Shown here piece after piece: positions 25,272 to 33,366 of a DNA stretch of 33,366 nucleotides. Each line of letters starts with the position of its first letter. Position 1 is the stretch's first letter. The translations under genes and the position numbers were made by a program. The notes beneath the pieces are model-generated. The model was not told the origin of the DNA. It did not search any database and worked only from the letters and a program-made list of their open reading frames with translations. Source of the DNA: Anaerolineae bacterium (GTDB lineage Bacteria > Chloroflexota > Anaerolineae > Aggregatilineales > Phototrophicaceae); the NCBI GenBank assembly GCA_022820125.1, contig JAJEGA010000105.1, forward strand, positions 1 through 33,366, in the 5' to 3' direction.

Positions 25272-27083
25272 CTAAAGATATTTCACGAACCAATTGACGA
25301 TGGCGCCAGCAGCGGCGACGCGATTATGCTCGTTGCGAAAGCCGTGCCCCTCATCGGGAAACAAGATATAGTCGACTGGCACATCCCGCTCCCGCAGCGC
25401 CGCGACGACTTGCTCCGCTTCGTGGACGGGAACGTTTGTGTCATTGGCGCCATGCAGCACCAGCGTCGGCGCCGTGACACGGTCGAGCTTGTGGATGGGC
25501 GATAGCGCGTCCAAAAGATCGCCATCAGTCTCGGGATCCCCGTATTCCACTTTTGATATGCTCGCCATCCAGGGTTCAGTGCGCTCGAAGAAGGTCTTGA
25601 AATTGACCAAGCCATAGAGGTTGGCGCCGGCGGCGAATAGCTCCGGAAACTCAGCCAAGCCCGCCATCGTCATGTAGCCGCCGTAGGAGCCGCCCATGAT
25701 GCCCAGGCGTCCGGCTGCGGCGATGCCGCTATCGACCAGGAATCGCGCCGACGAGGCGATGTCTTGAATGGCGTCGAAGCGCAGCGCGCCATTATCCAGG
25801 TTGACAAAGCGCTTGCCGAAACCCGATGAACCGCGCGCGTTTGGCGCAAACACGGCGATCCCCTGCGCCAATAGCGCCTGATAATCGTAGCGGAAACGCG
25901 GCTGCTCCTGCCCTTCGGGACCGCCGTGAAAGCTCAATACGGTGGGATGAGGCGCATCGCCTCGCGCCGGCGCATAATGCCAGCCGCTTAAGGGCAAGCC
26001 GTCATGGCCTTGATACTCGAGCAAGCTAGCGCCAACCAGCCGCTCAAGACACACGCCGACATGCGGGCTGCGCGTCAACTGCCGCGAACTGCCGTCTGCG
26101 ACGTTCAAGAACCAGATATCCTGCGGGCTGCGCGCGCCGGTCAGGCACAGCGCCAGAGACGAGCCATCGGGCGAGAAGCTGGGCGATTCGATGATCTCCC
26201 CTGGCAATTCAATCACGCGACCGCTCTTGTTATCCGCCAGATGCCAGAGCTCGAGTTCATGTTTTCCAGCGATGTTCCAGATCAGCGCCGCCAACTCGCC
26301 GTCCTTGCTCAGCGCGAACTCAGCCAGCTCGGCATGGTGGCGCGCGCGCAGGATTTCCCAGCTCGCCCCCGATTCAAGGTCCAATCGACAAAAGCAAGCC
26401 ATATCGCTGTCCCGATTGGAGACGGCGAATACAGCGCGCTCGTCCTGAGAGAAGCGCGCGTTTTCAAAGCTGGCGGGCGGGTCATGCGCCGTCAACAGCT
26501 GCTCGACTCCGCTATTGGTTTCCAGCAGAACTACGTTGCTGTCGCCACGATAGGCGACGCGCTTGATGAGCAGCCTTGAACCATCGGCGCTGATATCTTC
26601 GACAACCGCAGTCCCGCCTGCGCTAGTCAGTTTCTCGGACACGTCAGTATCAATTGCCGTGCGAAAGCAGTCCATCGAATCCGCCAGGTCTCGATTTGAC
26701 GAATACAAGACGCCCCGTCCGTCCTTGGTCCAGCCTGCCAACCAGTTATTGCTGAGCCCGCCCGCGGTTAAGCGCCGGCGGCCGCCCCCGCCCGGCTGGA
26801 CGATATAGATCTGCGAATTCATGCCGCCGCCTGGCGCCGCCTCAACCGCGAGCCAAGCGCCATCCGGCGACCATAGTACACGCGAAACCTGCTCTTCAAA
26901 GGCGGTCACCGCGGCGGGAAAGCCCCCGCCTGTTGGCAGGCGCCAAACTTGCGGCGCACCGGTCAAATCGCTGACGAAAGCCAACTGCTCGCCATCAGGC
27001 GCAATGGATGGCGACCAGCATTTGCCGACCCGCGCCATCAGCTTAATTGACTCGCGGATTGCGAATCCCGTCTCCGGCGTCAT
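25272..27083 (-). CDS. S9-family prolyl oligopeptidase-like peptidase
   Basis: This is a 603-aa serine peptidase of family S9. The N-terminal two thirds form a beta-propeller (repeated units such as SPSIAPDGEQLAFVSD and LWSPDGAWLAVE), and the C-terminal alpha/beta-hydrolase domain carries the triad: Ser466 in GGSYGGYM, Asp548 in GANDTNVPV and His580 in DEGHGF. No signal peptide, so it should cleave imported peptides in the cytosol. The ATG at 27083 overlaps the upstream stop codon as ATGA, so it is coupled to the membrane-protein gene; the frame runs further upstream only inside that gene. It lies at the end of a peptide ABC transporter operon, which fits peptide use. Confidence 0.93.
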   Translation of the reverse strand: MTPETGFAIRESIKLMARVGKCWSPSIAPDGEQLAFVSDLTGAPQVWRLPTGGGFPAAVTAFEEQVSRVLWSPDGAWLAVEAAPGGGMNSQIYIVQPGGGGRRRLTAGGLSNNWLAGWTKDGRGVLYSSNRDLADSMDCFRTAIDTDVSEKLTSAGGTAVVEDISADGSRLLIKRVAYRGDSNVVLLETNSGVEQLLTAHDPPASFENARFSQDERAVFAVSNRDSDMACFCRLDLESGASWEILRARHHAELAEFALSKDGELAALIWNIAGKHELELWHLADNKSGRVIELPGEIIESPSFSPDGSSLALCLTGARSPQDIWFLNVADGSSRQLTRSPHVGVCLERLVGASLLEYQGHDGLPLSGWHYAPARGDAPHPTVLSFHGGPEGQEQPRFRYDYQALLAQGIAVFAPNARGSSGFGKRFVNLDNGALRFDAIQDIASSARFLVDSGIAAAGRLGIMGGSYGGYMTMAGLAEFPELFAAGANLYGLVNFKTFFERTEPWMASISKVEYGDPETDGDLLDALSPIHKLDRVTAPTLVLHGANDTNVPVHEAEQVVAALRERDVPVDYILFPDEGHGFRNEHNRVAAAGAIVNWFVKYL

Positions 27084-29338
27084 GAGCGCTCCTGTCGATG
27101 AACAATTGCCAGTGTGACGGTCGCCAGCGTATAGGCGGCGGCGCCAAGCCATAGCACGGCGCTGAAACCGGCTGTGATTGAGAGCGCGACGGCGGCGACC
27201 GAGCCGACAAGGGTCATCAAGCCATTAATGCTCCAGGCCAGCGCCACCTGGCGCCCCCCGTCATTGCCGACCAGCGTCAAAGCCTGCGGAAAGGGCGCGC
27301 CCATGCACAGCGACAGCGGCAGCAGCGACAGCGCCGCGATTGAGCCGCGCGCCACGAGACCATGCGCCTGGAAATGATCGCTGAGCGGCGACCAGAGCCA
27401 AGCCCATATAATGGCGAGCAGCACGATAGCCGCCGGCGCCAACTGCGGACGGCGTTGGATCAATCCGCGTGATATCACCTGGCTCAGTCCGCTGCCGATG
27501 CCGCCGCCCACAAGAAAGGTGACGAGAACGAGCGTAATCGCGACGGTCGGGTGGCCGAGGAAGAGCCGCGTCTGCTGGATGGCATAAATCTCCAGCGCGA
27601 TGAAACCGATGCCCAACACGGCGAATAAAAAAGGATAGCCGCGCTGCGTCGGCCGCTCGCCCACGCGCAGCCTGCTGAAGACTGCCAGCGCCACGGCGGC
27701 AAATGCGGCAGCAGCCAAGGCAAGCGGCTGGATGAGACTGGACGGAATGCCCTTCTCAAATTGGAAGAAGTAGGGGCGATCATCTGTGGCGGGCGAGATG
27801 TCCGCGTCCGAATCGGCGATTATTGCGTCAAATGCTATGGCGCCGCTGGCAACAGCATCGAGCGGCGGCTGAACCAGGAGATGCGGCAGCAGCAAGGGCG
27901 TGAACCCGACATCGCGAGCGATCGCGCCCAGCGCCAGCGAGTCGTCTTCGTCGAATGCGCTCTCGCCAACCAGCAGCAGCGGCGCCGGCGGGCTGCTCTC
28001 GCCGTCGATGAAAGCCATCAGATGCAGTAGCGCTTGCTGATCATCCAATCCCTGGCGGCGCAAGGCCGCGAGCGCGGTCGATACGGCGCGCGTCAAGGTC
28101 ACTTCGTCATAGAGCTTCAGCGCGATCTGCCCGCCTTCATCAAGATGATCCAGATAATCGATGAAGGCTTCTTCGGTATATATCGTATTTTCGCTCAGGG
28201 CATAGCCGCCGCGCTCAGCTGCCAGCGTCACCACTTGCGACAGATAGATCAGATCATATTTCTCCCGCGTGCGCCGAAGCGCGCTGCGCCCATCATCGAC
28301 GATGACTTCGACCTCCGGGCGGTCATAAAGCGCGCCGGTGTAGCCGCGTTGGGCGTCGACCAGGGCGATGCTGGCGGCATTCACCTCGACAGCGACAATG
28401 CGCCCCGCCCCGCTATTCAAGGCGAAATATACATCCAGCCCAGCGCCGGGACCGATGATGAAGACGCGCTCGGGCTGTTCGGTGGCGAAGGGGAAGAAGC
28501 CTATATCGCCCATGAGTTGGCGTCTTGCCGCTGCCGTCGGCATGACCGACGCGGCGCCGCCATCGACATAAATACGCAGCGGACGTCCCGCGCCGGGATC
28601 AACCAGGTCCGTGCGGGCGAAGGCGTCCCAGCGCGTCTGAAGAACCATGCCTCCGTCCGCCAAAGCCGTTACGATCGGTTTCTCATTCGCCAGTTTCGCC
28701 GGATCAACTTGCAGAAACGGGCTGCCGGCGTTGACCGCAAAGGCGATACCGGAGACGCCGACTCCAATGACGGCAAGCATTCGATCGCGCCCCAGGGCGA
28801 AATAGAGCGCCGCCAGCGAGAAACCCAAAGCCGCAAGCAATATCGCGTTGACCGCGCCAAAGCGGTTCAAGAGCGGGATCGCCAGCAGCGCGCCAACGCC
28901 GGCGCCAAGCAAATCGCTCATATACAGCAGGCGGCTGGCTGAAGCATGCGCGCTGAACAAAGCCGATAAAACCCAACCGCAACAGACATAGGGCAGCGCG
29001 AGGAAAATCAACAGCAGACCCGGCAATTCAGCGGCGAACCCGGAAACCCCGAAGAGTAATAGCAGAATCGTCGAAATTGCCGCTGCCAGGCTGCCGTGCG
29101 ACAGTCCAATCCACAGCGTCAATGCGGGGCGCAACGCTGCGATAGCCGCGCCGACGCCGATGCCTAGAATCGCAACTGAAATTATCAGGAAAACATACGG
29201 CGGGAAGAAGATGACTGAGAAAAGGCGCGTCAAAGCGATCTCGAGCAGCAGCGCGCTCGCGGATAGAATCGCCGTGCCCAGCAGGCGCTGCGCGGGCTCG
29301 TCGACGGGGCTAGCGCCGAAGTTTGGGATCAAGCGCAT
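27080..29338 (-). CDS. Membrane-embedded spermidine-synthase-like protein
   Basis: This 752-aa protein has three parts: an N-terminal membrane bundle (about residues 20-205, six or so hydrophobic helices), a soluble domain (about 210-545) and a C-terminal bundle (about 548-745, seven or so helices). The middle domain resembles spermidine-synthase/SAM-methyltransferase Rossmann folds: IIGPGAGLD (294-302), acidic Glu318 after the second strand, and VDDGRSAL (347-354). The Asp expected at the aminopropyl-transfer site is replaced (YLSQ, Ser367), so true spermidine synthesis is doubtful. Its start lies 29 bp inside the dppC end and its stop overlaps the peptidase start, so it belongs to the operon. 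Function is unknown; membrane-linked group transfer or transport is possible. Confidence 0.82.
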   Translation of the reverse strand: MRLIPNFGASPVDEPAQRLLGTAILSASALLLEIALTRLFSVIFFPPYVFLIISVAILGIGVGAAIAALRPALTLWIGLSHGSLAAAISTILLLLFGVSGFAAELPGLLLIFLALPYVCCGWVLSALFSAHASASRLLYMSDLLGAGVGALLAIPLLNRFGAVNAILLAALGFSLAALYFALGRDRMLAVIGVGVSGIAFAVNAGSPFLQVDPAKLANEKPIVTALADGGMVLQTRWDAFARTDLVDPGAGRPLRIYVDGGAASVMPTAAARRQLMGDIGFFPFATEQPERVFIIGPGAGLDVYFALNSGAGRIVAVEVNAASIALVDAQRGYTGALYDRPEVEVIVDDGRSALRRTREKYDLIYLSQVVTLAAERGGYALSENTIYTEEAFIDYLDHLDEGGQIALKLYDEVTLTRAVSTALAALRRQGLDDQQALLHLMAFIDGESSPPAPLLLVGESAFDEDDSLALGAIARDVGFTPLLLPHLLVQPPLDAVASGAIAFDAIIADSDADISPATDDRPYFFQFEKGIPSSLIQPLALAAAAFAAVALAVFSRLRVGERPTQRGYPFLFAVLGIGFIALEIYAIQQTRLFLGHPTVAITLVLVTFLVGGGIGSGLSQVISRGLIQRRPQLAPAAIVLLAIIWAWLWSPLSDHFQAHGLVARGSIAALSLLPLSLCMGAPFPQALTLVGNDGGRQVALAWSINGLMTLVGSVAAVALSITAGFSAVLWLGAAAYTLATVTLAIVHRQERS

Positions 29339-30212
29339 CTCTCAGCCCATCGCCGAGGAAATTGAAACCCATCACCGTGAAGAAGATCGCCAAGCCGGGG
29401 AAGACGCCCATCCAGCCCGATTGGCGGAAGAAGGCCCGCCCCTCAGCCAGCATCCGGCCCCAGCTTGGATCGGGCGGCTGGGTACCCAAGCCGAAGAAAC
29501 TCAGCGCCGCTTCCGCGAGAATGGCAAAGGCGAGACTTAGCGTAATCTCCACAATGATGGGTGATAGCACATTGGGCAATATATGGGTCAAGAGAATGCG
29601 AATATCGCCAGCGCCCATCGCCCGCGCCGCGATGATGAATTCTTCGTTGCGGATGCCCAGCACAGCGCCTCGGGCTATGCGCGCGAAAATGGGGATGTAA
29701 ACGATGCCGATCGCGATCATGGCGTTGCCAATGCCCTTGCCCAGAGCAGCCATGATGGCAATCGCCAGCAATATGGCGGGAAAGGCGTAGAGCACATCCA
29801 TCGCCCGCATGATGACCTCGTCGGTGAGCCGGGTGCTGTAGCCCGCAATTAAGCCGAGCCAGGCGCCGACGACCGTCGCCACGGTGACCGCAATAAAGCC
29901 GACCTGCAGCGAAACGCGCGCGCCGACGACTACGCGGGAAAAGATATCGCGTCCAAAATCGTCCGTGCCCATCCAGTGCTCAAAGGACGGGTTGGCGAAG
30001 CGATCGGAGAAGTCCATCCCGTTGGGGTCATAAGGCGTGATCGCCGGACCAAATAAACCCATTACCACAACAATCAGCAATACAAATGCCCCGAACATCG
30101 CCAGGCGATGCCGCAGCAGACGGCGAAAAGCATCGCGCCAAAGCGTATTCGCTGGCCCCAGGGGCGCGTCAGTTAATGGTCCGCGAGCGCTAAGCGATTC
30201 TGCAACGGACAA
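29310..30212 (-). CDS. dppC: Peptide ABC transporter permease (DppC/OppC type)
   Basis: This 300-aa permease has the OppC-type N-terminal region (residues 24-60, first membrane helix) and the conserved HWMGTDDFGRDIFSRVV segment near residues 79-95. Several membrane helices follow, with an EAA-type loop near 197-225 (AARAMGAGDIRILLTHILPN). The start is a TTG at 30212, 15 nt after the dppB stop; no ATG occurs until residue 39, inside the first helix. Only a weak AGAAAG ribosome-binding site is seen, so coupling to dppB is likely. It forms the channel for di- or oligopeptides with DppB. The ATPase genes (dppD and dppF types) are absent from the operon. Confidence 0.92.
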   Translation of the reverse strand: MSVAESLSARGPLTDAPLGPANTLWRDAFRRLLRHRLAMFGAFVLLIVVVMGLFGPAITPYDPNGMDFSDRFANPSFEHWMGTDDFGRDIFSRVVVGARVSLQVGFIAVTVATVVGAWLGLIAGYSTRLTDEVIMRAMDVLYAFPAILLAIAIMAALGKGIGNAMIAIGIVYIPIFARIARGAVLGIRNEEFIIAARAMGAGDIRILLTHILPNVLSPIIVEITLSLAFAILAEAALSFFGLGTQPPDPSWGRMLAEGRAFFRQSGWMGVFPGLAIFFTVMGFNFLGDGLRDALDPKLRR

Positions 30213-30227
30213 GAGCAGGTCTTTCTA

Positions 30228-31175
30228 CTACGCGTATTCGATCCGTGGATCGAGAAGAAAATACAAGAGATCGACAAATAAATTGACCAGCGTGACCAAG
30301 ATCGCCACCACCATAACAGCGCCCTGCAATAGCGGATAATCGCGTTCTTCAACTGCGTTGAACGCCAGCCGACCCAGCCCGGGCCAAGAAAAGACCACCT
30401 CGACAATGACAATGCCGCTGAACAGCGCCGTGATTTGCAAGCCGATGATAGTCACGATATTGATCAAAGCATTGCGCAGCGCATGACGCATGATGACCGT
30501 GCGCTCGTTCAGCCCTTTGGCGCGCGCCGTCTGCACATAATTGGCGTTGAGCACATCAAGCATGGCGCTGCGGATGAAGCGCGTCTGGATCGATGCGCTG
30601 ACGAAACCGGCGGTGAAGGCGGGCAAGACAATATGCGCCAGCCAGTCGCCAGCATCTTCCCAGATTGGCGTATAACCGCTCGGCGGCAGCAGCTCCAGAT
30701 TCAGTGAAAAAACGATGATGAGCAAGATGCCCATCCAAAACGAGGGGATGGACACCCCGATTTGGCTGAATACCGTGGCGATGATGTCGATGGCGCTGCC
30801 GGGCTTAAGCGCCGAGATGATGCCGATAGGAAAGGCGATGACCAAACCAATCACCAATGAGACAATCGCCAGTTCAAAAGAAGGACCAATTCGACCATGC
30901 AATTGCGGCGCCACCTCCTGCCCATTCAGCAGGCTCTGCCCGAAATCGCCGCGCGCCGCTTTGGATAGCCAGGTCAAATACTGTTCGAAAAACGGGCGGT
31001 CGAGACCAAGTCGATCGCGCAATCCGGCGACTGATTCATCGCTGGCGTATGGACCTAGAATGACCCGCGCCGGATCGCCCGGGACAATCTGCATGATCAT
31101 GAATACAACAAAGGTGATGCCCAGCACGACTACCAATGCCAAGAGCAGTCGCTGTACGACGTATTGATAATTCAA
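30228..31175 (-). CDS. dppB: Peptide ABC transporter permease (DppB/OppB type)
   Basis: This 315-aa permease starts with the typical OppB helix (VQRLLLALVVVLGITFVVF) and the PGDPAR motif (residues 32-37). The periplasmic loop follows (LGLDRPFFEQYLTWL, GDFGQSL), and then the transmembrane domain with its EAA loop near 218-245 (ARAKGLNERTVIMRHALRNA). The start is TTG at 31175 with GAGGGA about 10 nt upstream; no ATG is available before residue 26. It pairs with DppC. The gap to the binding-protein gene (31176-31264) contains a hairpin. Confidence 0.93.
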   Translation of the reverse strand: MNYQYVVQRLLLALVVVLGITFVVFMIMQIVPGDPARVILGPYASDESVAGLRDRLGLDRPFFEQYLTWLSKAARGDFGQSLLNGQEVAPQLHGRIGPSFELAIVSLVIGLVIAFPIGIISALKPGSAIDIIATVFSQIGVSIPSFWMGILLIIVFSLNLELLPPSGYTPIWEDAGDWLAHIVLPAFTAGFVSASIQTRFIRSAMLDVLNANYVQTARAKGLNERTVIMRHALRNALINIVTIIGLQITALFSGIVIVEVVFSWPGLGRLAFNAVEERDYPLLQGAVMVVAILVTLVNLFVDLLYFLLDPRIEYA

Positions 31176-31224
31176 AGCGAGTGTCCCTCGCGCGTCAGCA
31201 GCGCGTCATCTGAGGGGAGGAAAG

Positions 31225-31255
31225 GGGCGCGACCGGCGTGAAGCGGATCGCGCCC
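31225..31255 (-). promoter_or_regulatory. Intercistronic hairpin after the peptide-binding protein gene
   Basis: GGGCGCGA (31225-31232) and TCGCGCCC (31248-31255) form a perfect 8-bp stem with a 15-nt loop, 10 nt past the binding-protein stop codon. No long T-run follows on the minus strand, so it probably sets mRNA levels between binding protein and permeases rather than ending all transcription. Confidence 0.5.
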
Positions 31256-31264
31256 ATAAGTTGC

Positions 31265-32785
31265 TTAGCCTTCGAGATAGGTGTTCATGTAGAGATTGGC
31301 GTTGTCCGAGCGCAAGACGTAGCCTTGCACCCGCGGGCTCATGGCGCGCGTGAAAGCCGGGTTGTAGAAGTAGACATAGGGCACGGCATCCACGAGAATC
31401 TGGTTCGCCTGTTCATAGATGGCGTAACGCTCGTCAAAGTCGGATACCTGCCGCCCCTGCTCGACCAAAGCGTCGAAATCGGGATTGCTGTAGCCGGTGA
31501 AGTTGAAGACCTCATCCGTGCGATGCTGCAGGTAGAAGTAGTGCTCGACATCAACTAATCCATTCCAACTGCAGATATAGCCATCGTAGCGGTAATTGCC
31601 CTCGAGCTCCAGCCATTCAGCCCACTCCGGCGCGTTGATGGTGGTGGTGATGCCGACGGCAGCCAACTGCGCCTGCAAGACCTGCGCCTGGCGCACCGTG
31701 TCCTGATAAGTCGAGGTGGGCATCAGCTCCATCTCGAAGCCGTCAGCCAAGCCCGCTTCCGCCAGCAGCGCCCGCGCCTTGTCCGGGTCGTAGGAATAGG
31801 GCGCATAATCGAAATGCCAGGGGCTGCCCGTATCAATCGGACCGCCATAAAGCGGCGTGCACAAACCAAAGTCGCCGGCGGCGCAGAGGTCGTCGCGGTT
31901 GATCGCGTAGGCGATCGCTTGGCGAACGCGGGCGTCGTCAAAGGGCTCGCGCGTCAGGTTTAAGCCGATGTATTTGTATGCCAGCGCTGGCGACACAAGC
32001 ATATTGACGTCAGGATTATCCTGCAATGCCTGCACCGATTGCGGCGCGATGCTGGTTACAAAATCCACCTCGCCGCCGAGCAATGCCGCTTCGCGCGCGG
32101 CTTCTTCCTGGATCACGGTGATTTCAACGGCGTCTAGCAAGGGCAACCCCTCTTGCCAGTAGTTTTCGTTTTTGGCCAGCCGCATGCTGATCGTGCCATC
32201 GAGGTCTTCGACGGTGAAGGGACCGGTGCCAATCGGCACGACGATGACGCCGTTTTCATCCACGCTGTCGGGATGCACGATGGACGTGGAGCGAGCCGCC
32301 AACAGGACCGGCAATATCGCGTTCGGTTCCGGCGTGGTCACGCTAACCGTGTGGCTGTCGACCGCCTCCCAAACCGCATCAGGTCCCCCAACCGAAGCGA
32401 CGCGGCCTGAGCCGGTTTCGGGATTGATAATGCGGTTCATCGAGAACACCACATGTTCCGATGTCATGGCGTCGCCATTGGAGAAATGAACGCCATCGCG
32501 CAGATTAAAGGTCCAGGTCAAGCCATCGTCCGATTGCGACCAGTCGGTGGCCAAGAGCGGCGTCAATTCGATATTGTCATTGTTGGTCGTTAGCGATTCG
32601 ACAACATTCGCCAACACATAAAAGCTGGAAACCGTGCTGGCGACGTGCGGGTCCAAGCCTGTCCATTCGGCGTCATGGGCGGCGCTCAGCACCTGCTCCG
32701 ACATCTGCGCCGAAGTCGAGAAGCTAATGCCCAAGACGATCGCGACAAGCAAGACAAAGGGCGCTATCAGTTTGAGTTTCTTCAT
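31265..32785 (-). CDS. Peptide-binding protein of ABC transporter (SBP family 5)
   Basis: This 506-aa family-5 solute-binding protein (DppA/OppA type) captures peptides or similar ligands outside the membrane. It has a Sec signal (MKKLKL, hydrophobic core, cleavage after SFSTSA before Gln27) without a lipobox Cys. Family marks are LDPHVASTVSSF near residue 44, WTFNLRDGVHFSNGDAMTSEHVVFS near 90-115, GTGPF near 187 and YGGPIDTGSPW near 307-317. It is the first gene of a minus-strand operon and is driven by a near-consensus promoter about 110 nt upstream. Peptide specificity is suggested by the S9 peptidase in the same operon, but nickel, sugars or other ligands cannot be excluded for this family. 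Confidence 0.93.
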   Translation of the reverse strand: MKKLKLIAPFVLLVAIVLGISFSTSAQMSEQVLSAAHDAEWTGLDPHVASTVSSFYVLANVVESLTTNNDNIELTPLLATDWSQSDDGLTWTFNLRDGVHFSNGDAMTSEHVVFSMNRIINPETGSGRVASVGGPDAVWEAVDSHTVSVTTPEPNAILPVLLAARSTSIVHPDSVDENGVIVVPIGTGPFTVEDLDGTISMRLAKNENYWQEGLPLLDAVEITVIQEEAAREAALLGGEVDFVTSIAPQSVQALQDNPDVNMLVSPALAYKYIGLNLTREPFDDARVRQAIAYAINRDDLCAAGDFGLCTPLYGGPIDTGSPWHFDYAPYSYDPDKARALLAEAGLADGFEMELMPTSTYQDTVRQAQVLQAQLAAVGITTTINAPEWAEWLELEGNYRYDGYICSWNGLVDVEHYFYLQHRTDEVFNFTGYSNPDFDALVEQGRQVSDFDERYAIYEQANQILVDAVPYVYFYNPAFTRAMSPRVQGYVLRSDNANLYMNTYLEG

Positions 32786-32895
32786 CCTATTCTGCCTTTC
32801 TGTTTTATCGAGCGTTCTCTAAGGTAATCCGCTGAGACGCGCGGCGCGGCCAACAAATTGCGCATCGCGCCGAACGATGCGGAATACGTCTGGGG

Positions 32896-32924
32896 AATAT
32901 ACTATGCGCCTAAAACTCTGTCAA
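32896..32924 (-). promoter_or_regulatory. Strong sigma-70-type promoter of the peptide transporter operon
   Basis: On the minus strand a perfect TTGACA (32919-32924), a 17-nt spacer and TATATT (32896-32901) precede the binding-protein ATG by about 110 nt, leaving a leader of roughly 100 nt with no recognised riboswitch. Both hexamers and the spacing are identical to those of the lacI-family promoter at 3587-3615. Confidence 0.72.
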
Positions 32925-32938
32925 ATCAGCGCGCAGCC

Positions 32939-33092
32939 GGTAGTGTATCCATTTCGGTTGGAATTCAAATGAGCCAATTTCAGTTTCACCACAAAGGAAA
33001 TAAAAACACAAGGAAAAGACTAATTCCCTTATGATTCTCGGTGTACTCGGTGGTGAAGTTTTTTCAATTTCCACCGACTTCGATACACTACC
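32939..33092. repeat. Inverted-repeat element with nested CACCGAG-type repeat
   Basis: Outer ends GGTAGTGTATC (32939-32949) and GATACACTACC (33082-33092) are perfect inverses, and the similarity extends inward (TTTCGGTTGGAA against TTCCACCGACTT). Inside lie TTCACCAC (32985-32992) and GTGGTGAA (33050-33057), the latter next to CTCGGTGTACTCGGTGG, related to the unit nested in copy B. The element is non-coding and lies 15 bp upstream of the -35 of the peptide transporter promoter. Confidence 0.6.
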
Positions 33093-33154
33093 CGAAAAAG
33101 GGAAGTGGCGATTATCGTGGATATGATTCTCTTTGCGAACACGACACTGGTTTT

Positions 33155-33366
33155 TTCACCATAGAGAACACAGAAGTAAACGCAAGTAAGTCATGCGAAA
33201 AAGGGCGATGCTAATCTGATTCGAAATCTGTAGGGGCGAGACTTGTCTCGCCCACTATGTCGCCATTGTACATGTGGGCGACTCAAGAGTCGCCCCTACG
33301 ACGTTCCTTCATTTTGTTGCATTATTTTATTGGACTTACTGAGGGCGCAGAGAATTTCTTGGTCGT
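33155..33366. repeat. Repeat-rich non-coding end of the window
   Basis: The stretch begins with TTCACCATAGAGAACACAG, resembling the CACCGAGGACACAGAG repeat family, and ends near GGGCGCAGAGAATTTC, which may be the opposite arm of the same element (cut by the window end). Enclosed is the double hairpin listed separately. No open frame with coding character is visible from 32786 to the end. Confidence 0.4.
33230..33299. repeat. GTAGGGGCG double-hairpin palindromic repeat
   Basis: GTAGGGGCGA (33230-33239) and TCGCCCCTAC (33290-33299) are outer inverse arms. Each half is itself a perfect hairpin: GGGCGAGAC-TT-GTCTCGCCC (33234-33253) and GGGCGACTC-AA-GAGTCGCCC (33276-33295). The same GTAGGGGCG ends occur in copies A and C, and a remnant is at 159-180. 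Confidence 0.65.

Noticed and set aside
32786..32890. Leader of the peptide operon considered as a riboswitch
   Set aside because: Only a short GGCGCG/CGCGCC pairing is visible; no known riboswitch consensus could be recognised.

Overview
The window looks like a piece of a large, moderately GC-rich bacterial chromosome specialised in taking up and breaking down organic matter. No rRNA, tRNA, CRISPR array or phage gene was seen. Chloroflexota (a Caldilineae/Anaerolineae-like lineage) is my best guess. It rests on two binding proteins with Sec signals that end in Ser-Ala-Gln and lack a lipobox, the wealth of PhyH, sulfatase, Gfo/Idh and isomerase-type genes, and GTAGGGGCG-type palindromic repeats. 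This is inference; Planctomycetota or Poribacteria-like genomes share several of these traits.

Layout. 1-138: the 3' end of an IS3-family insertion sequence. 206-2389 (minus): an SDR oxidoreductase and an amidase, divergent from a TIM-barrel sugar isomerase/epimerase at 2506-3282 (plus). 3363-3577: a small inverted-repeat element with flanking direct repeats. 3661-14914 (plus): a long catabolic block with a LacI-type regulator, a CUT1-type sugar ABC importer (binding protein and two permeases, no ATPase), a cytoplasmic sulfatase, an unrecognised 461-aa protein, a phytanoyl-CoA dioxygenase (PhyH) family protein, a large FAD-dependent oxidoreductase and a second, atypical PhyH protein. 14905-18496: an enolase-superfamily dehydratase (minus), an atypical DHDPS/NAL-family lyase (plus) and a second sulfatase (minus). 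18565-19055: two tandem inverted-repeat elements. 19174-23278 (plus): glycogen phosphorylase and a GH51 arabinofuranosidase. 23290-32785 (minus): a peptide ABC transporter (binding protein, DppB and DppC, no ATPase), a membrane-embedded spermidine-synthase-like protein and an S9 peptidase, followed by a sugar isomerase and a Gfo/Idh oxidoreductase. 32786-33366: a strong promoter, a leader and several nested palindromic repeats.

How the genes may work together. In the plus-strand block a sugar-type substrate would be imported and desulfated in the cytoplasm, since both sulfatases lack signal peptides. It would then be oxidised by the FAD enzyme and the Fe(II)/2-oxoglutarate-type proteins, dehydrated by the enolase-superfamily enzyme and cleaved by the Schiff-base lyase. 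The substrate cannot be read from the sequence. The most unusual parts are the second PhyH protein, whose metal-binding motif reads H-x-G instead of H-x-D, the unrecognised 461-aa protein, and the lyase that keeps its Schiff-base lysine but lacks the usual pyruvate-binding motif and catalytic tyrosine. The minus-strand operon pairs peptide import with an intracellular oligopeptidase.
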